Part shown: piece by piece, positions 63,777 to 64,000 of the stretch
Position numbering within the stretch: the stretch's first letter is position 1
How the letters are laid out: each line of letters opens with the position of its first letter
NCBI RefSeq assembly: GCF_014287585.1
Contig: NZ_JACOOJ010000026.1
Location: 10,422 to 74,421, forward strand
DNA length: 64,000 bases
DNA from: Parabacteroides hominis
GTDB lineage: Bacteria; Bacteroidota; Bacteroidia; Bacteroidales; Tannerellaceae
Direction of reading: 5' to 3'
Position numbers and translations under genes: made by a program
Notes under the pieces: generated by a model
Databases searched by the model: none
What the model saw: only the letters and a program-made list of their open reading frames with translations
What the model was told of the DNA's origin: nothing

Positions 63777-63799
63777 GGTTCGAGAGCCTCTTTCTCCGC
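63777..63799 (+). other. attR (displaced tRNA-Ser 3' end)
   Basis: Imperfect copy of the tRNA-Ser 3' end, 18 of 23 matches to 53936-53958, ending CTCTTTCTCCGC. No complete tRNA is attached, so this is a fragment that marks the right end of the element. Confidence 0.7.
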
Positions 63800-63811
63800 T
63801 GAACTGACCGA

Positions 63812-63847
63812 AAAAGGGGCTGTCCAAAAAGTGTGACAGCCCCTTTT
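63812..63847. terminator. Hairpin at IS end
   Basis: Perfect 13-bp stem AAAAGGGGCTGTC / GACAGCCCCTTTT with a 10-nt loop. It can stop transcription in either direction and coincides with the presumed IS terminal repeat. Confidence 0.75.
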
Positions 63848-63909
63848 GCTATTGTTTATTTCGGTAAAAAGTAGTATCTTACCGTTGCAAAAAAACAAAC
63901 ATTATAGCA

Positions 63910-64000
63910 ATGGCTAAGATAGTATTTAAAGAGTTAACATCCAACCAAAATGTACTTTTTCCGGTTAGTTTATCGGAAAAGATAGCTCCCAATCATCCCG
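63910..64000 (+). CDS. IS1182-family transposase, N-terminal fragment
   Basis: The 30 visible residues, MAKIVFKELTSNQNVLFPVS then LSEKIAPNHP, match the conserved start of Bacteroidetes IS1182 transposases, whose members continue with PVRVVN-type sequence. The DDE catalytic core lies outside the window. Start ATG at 63910. Confidence 0.78.
   Translation, partial: MAKIVFKELTSNQNVLFPVSLSEKIAPNHP

Larger units (their letters stand above)
53959..63799. mobile_element. Integrated mobilizable element (NBU-like IME) at tRNA-Ser
   Basis: About 9.8 kb bounded by att repeats, with a tyrosine integrase reading inward from the right end, arm-type repeats inside both ends, DUF3853 protein, RepA-like ATPase, primase and MobV relaxase. 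It lacks mating-pair (Tra) genes, so transfer would rely on a helper conjugative element. NBU2 of Bacteroides also uses tRNA-Ser. Cargo: an acetyltransferase fusion and a DUF1016 nuclease operon. A/T content rises within it. Confidence 0.87.
63811..64000 (+). mobile_element. IS1182-family insertion sequence, left part (cut by window)
   Basis: Begins with a GGGGCTGTCC inverted-repeat-like end 12 nt right of attR and contains a transposase start. It continues beyond the window, so the right end and target duplication are not visible. Confidence 0.72.

Overview
The window comes from a gut-type member of the Bacteroidales, most like Parabacteroides or Bacteroides. Supporting signs are a SusC/SusD pair, a one-protein hybrid two-component sensor (HTCS), many promoters with the Bacteroidetes -7 box TAnnTTTG, a 30S S16 protein with a long C-terminal tail, and an MobV/DUF3853/tyrosine-integrase mobilizable element. 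The genus call is an inference.

Layout. 1-3 kb: the polyamine ABC transporter operon potABC (minus strand; the window cuts potC). 3.1-5.4 kb: an MFS efflux-type transporter divergent from a LysR regulator. 5.5-18.1 kb: a polysaccharide utilisation locus on the minus strand (HTCS, alginate-lyase-family lipoprotein, SusC, SusD, GH2 enzyme). 18.1-20.7 kb: a large surface protein with an Omp85-like C-terminal barrel. 20.8-37.8 kb: an arabinose/galactose region. On the minus strand lie a secreted GH51 arabinofuranosidase and a GH97 enzyme. Divergent from them on the plus strand run galM, a sugar MFS importer, galK and a Nudix-type regulator (AraR-like), then araD, araA, araB, tkt, rpiB and an SSS symporter. 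Enzymes release arabinose outside the cytoplasm, transporters import it, AraA/AraB/AraD convert it to xylulose 5-phosphate, and Tkt/RpiB link it to the pentose phosphate pathway. 38.2-40 kb: two tandem paralogous AraC-type regulators, one carrying an added cysteine cluster. 40.3-42.4 kb: umuD-umuC-tspO. 42.5-42.7 kb: two tRNA-Lys(CTT) genes. 42.8-53.7 kb: housekeeping and mixed genes (MBL-fold hydrolase, asparaginase, TRIC/YicG membrane protein, DUF3943 protein, ABC-F ATPase, alpha/beta hydrolase, aldo/keto reductase, GH43, rpsP, thioredoxin lipoprotein).

53.9-63.8 kb: an integrated mobilizable element of about 9.8 kb inserted at the 3' end of a tRNA-Ser(TGA) gene. It has imperfect att repeats at both ends, matching integrase arm-type repeats just inside each end, a tyrosine integrase, a DUF3853 DNA-binding protein, a RepA-like ATPase, a Toprim primase, an MobV relaxase with a repeat-rich candidate oriT, a fused acetyltransferase cargo gene and a two-gene cargo operon (DUF1016/YhcG PDDEXK nuclease plus an unknown 345-residue protein). 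Just beyond the right att site an IS1182-family insertion sequence begins and runs off the window.

The most promising unfamiliar items are the DUF1016 plus unknown-protein pair, the cysteine-cluster AraC regulator, the long perfect intercistronic hairpins in the arabinose operon, the shared half-sites at the two arabinose promoters, and the repeat arrays beside the element's primase and RepA genes.
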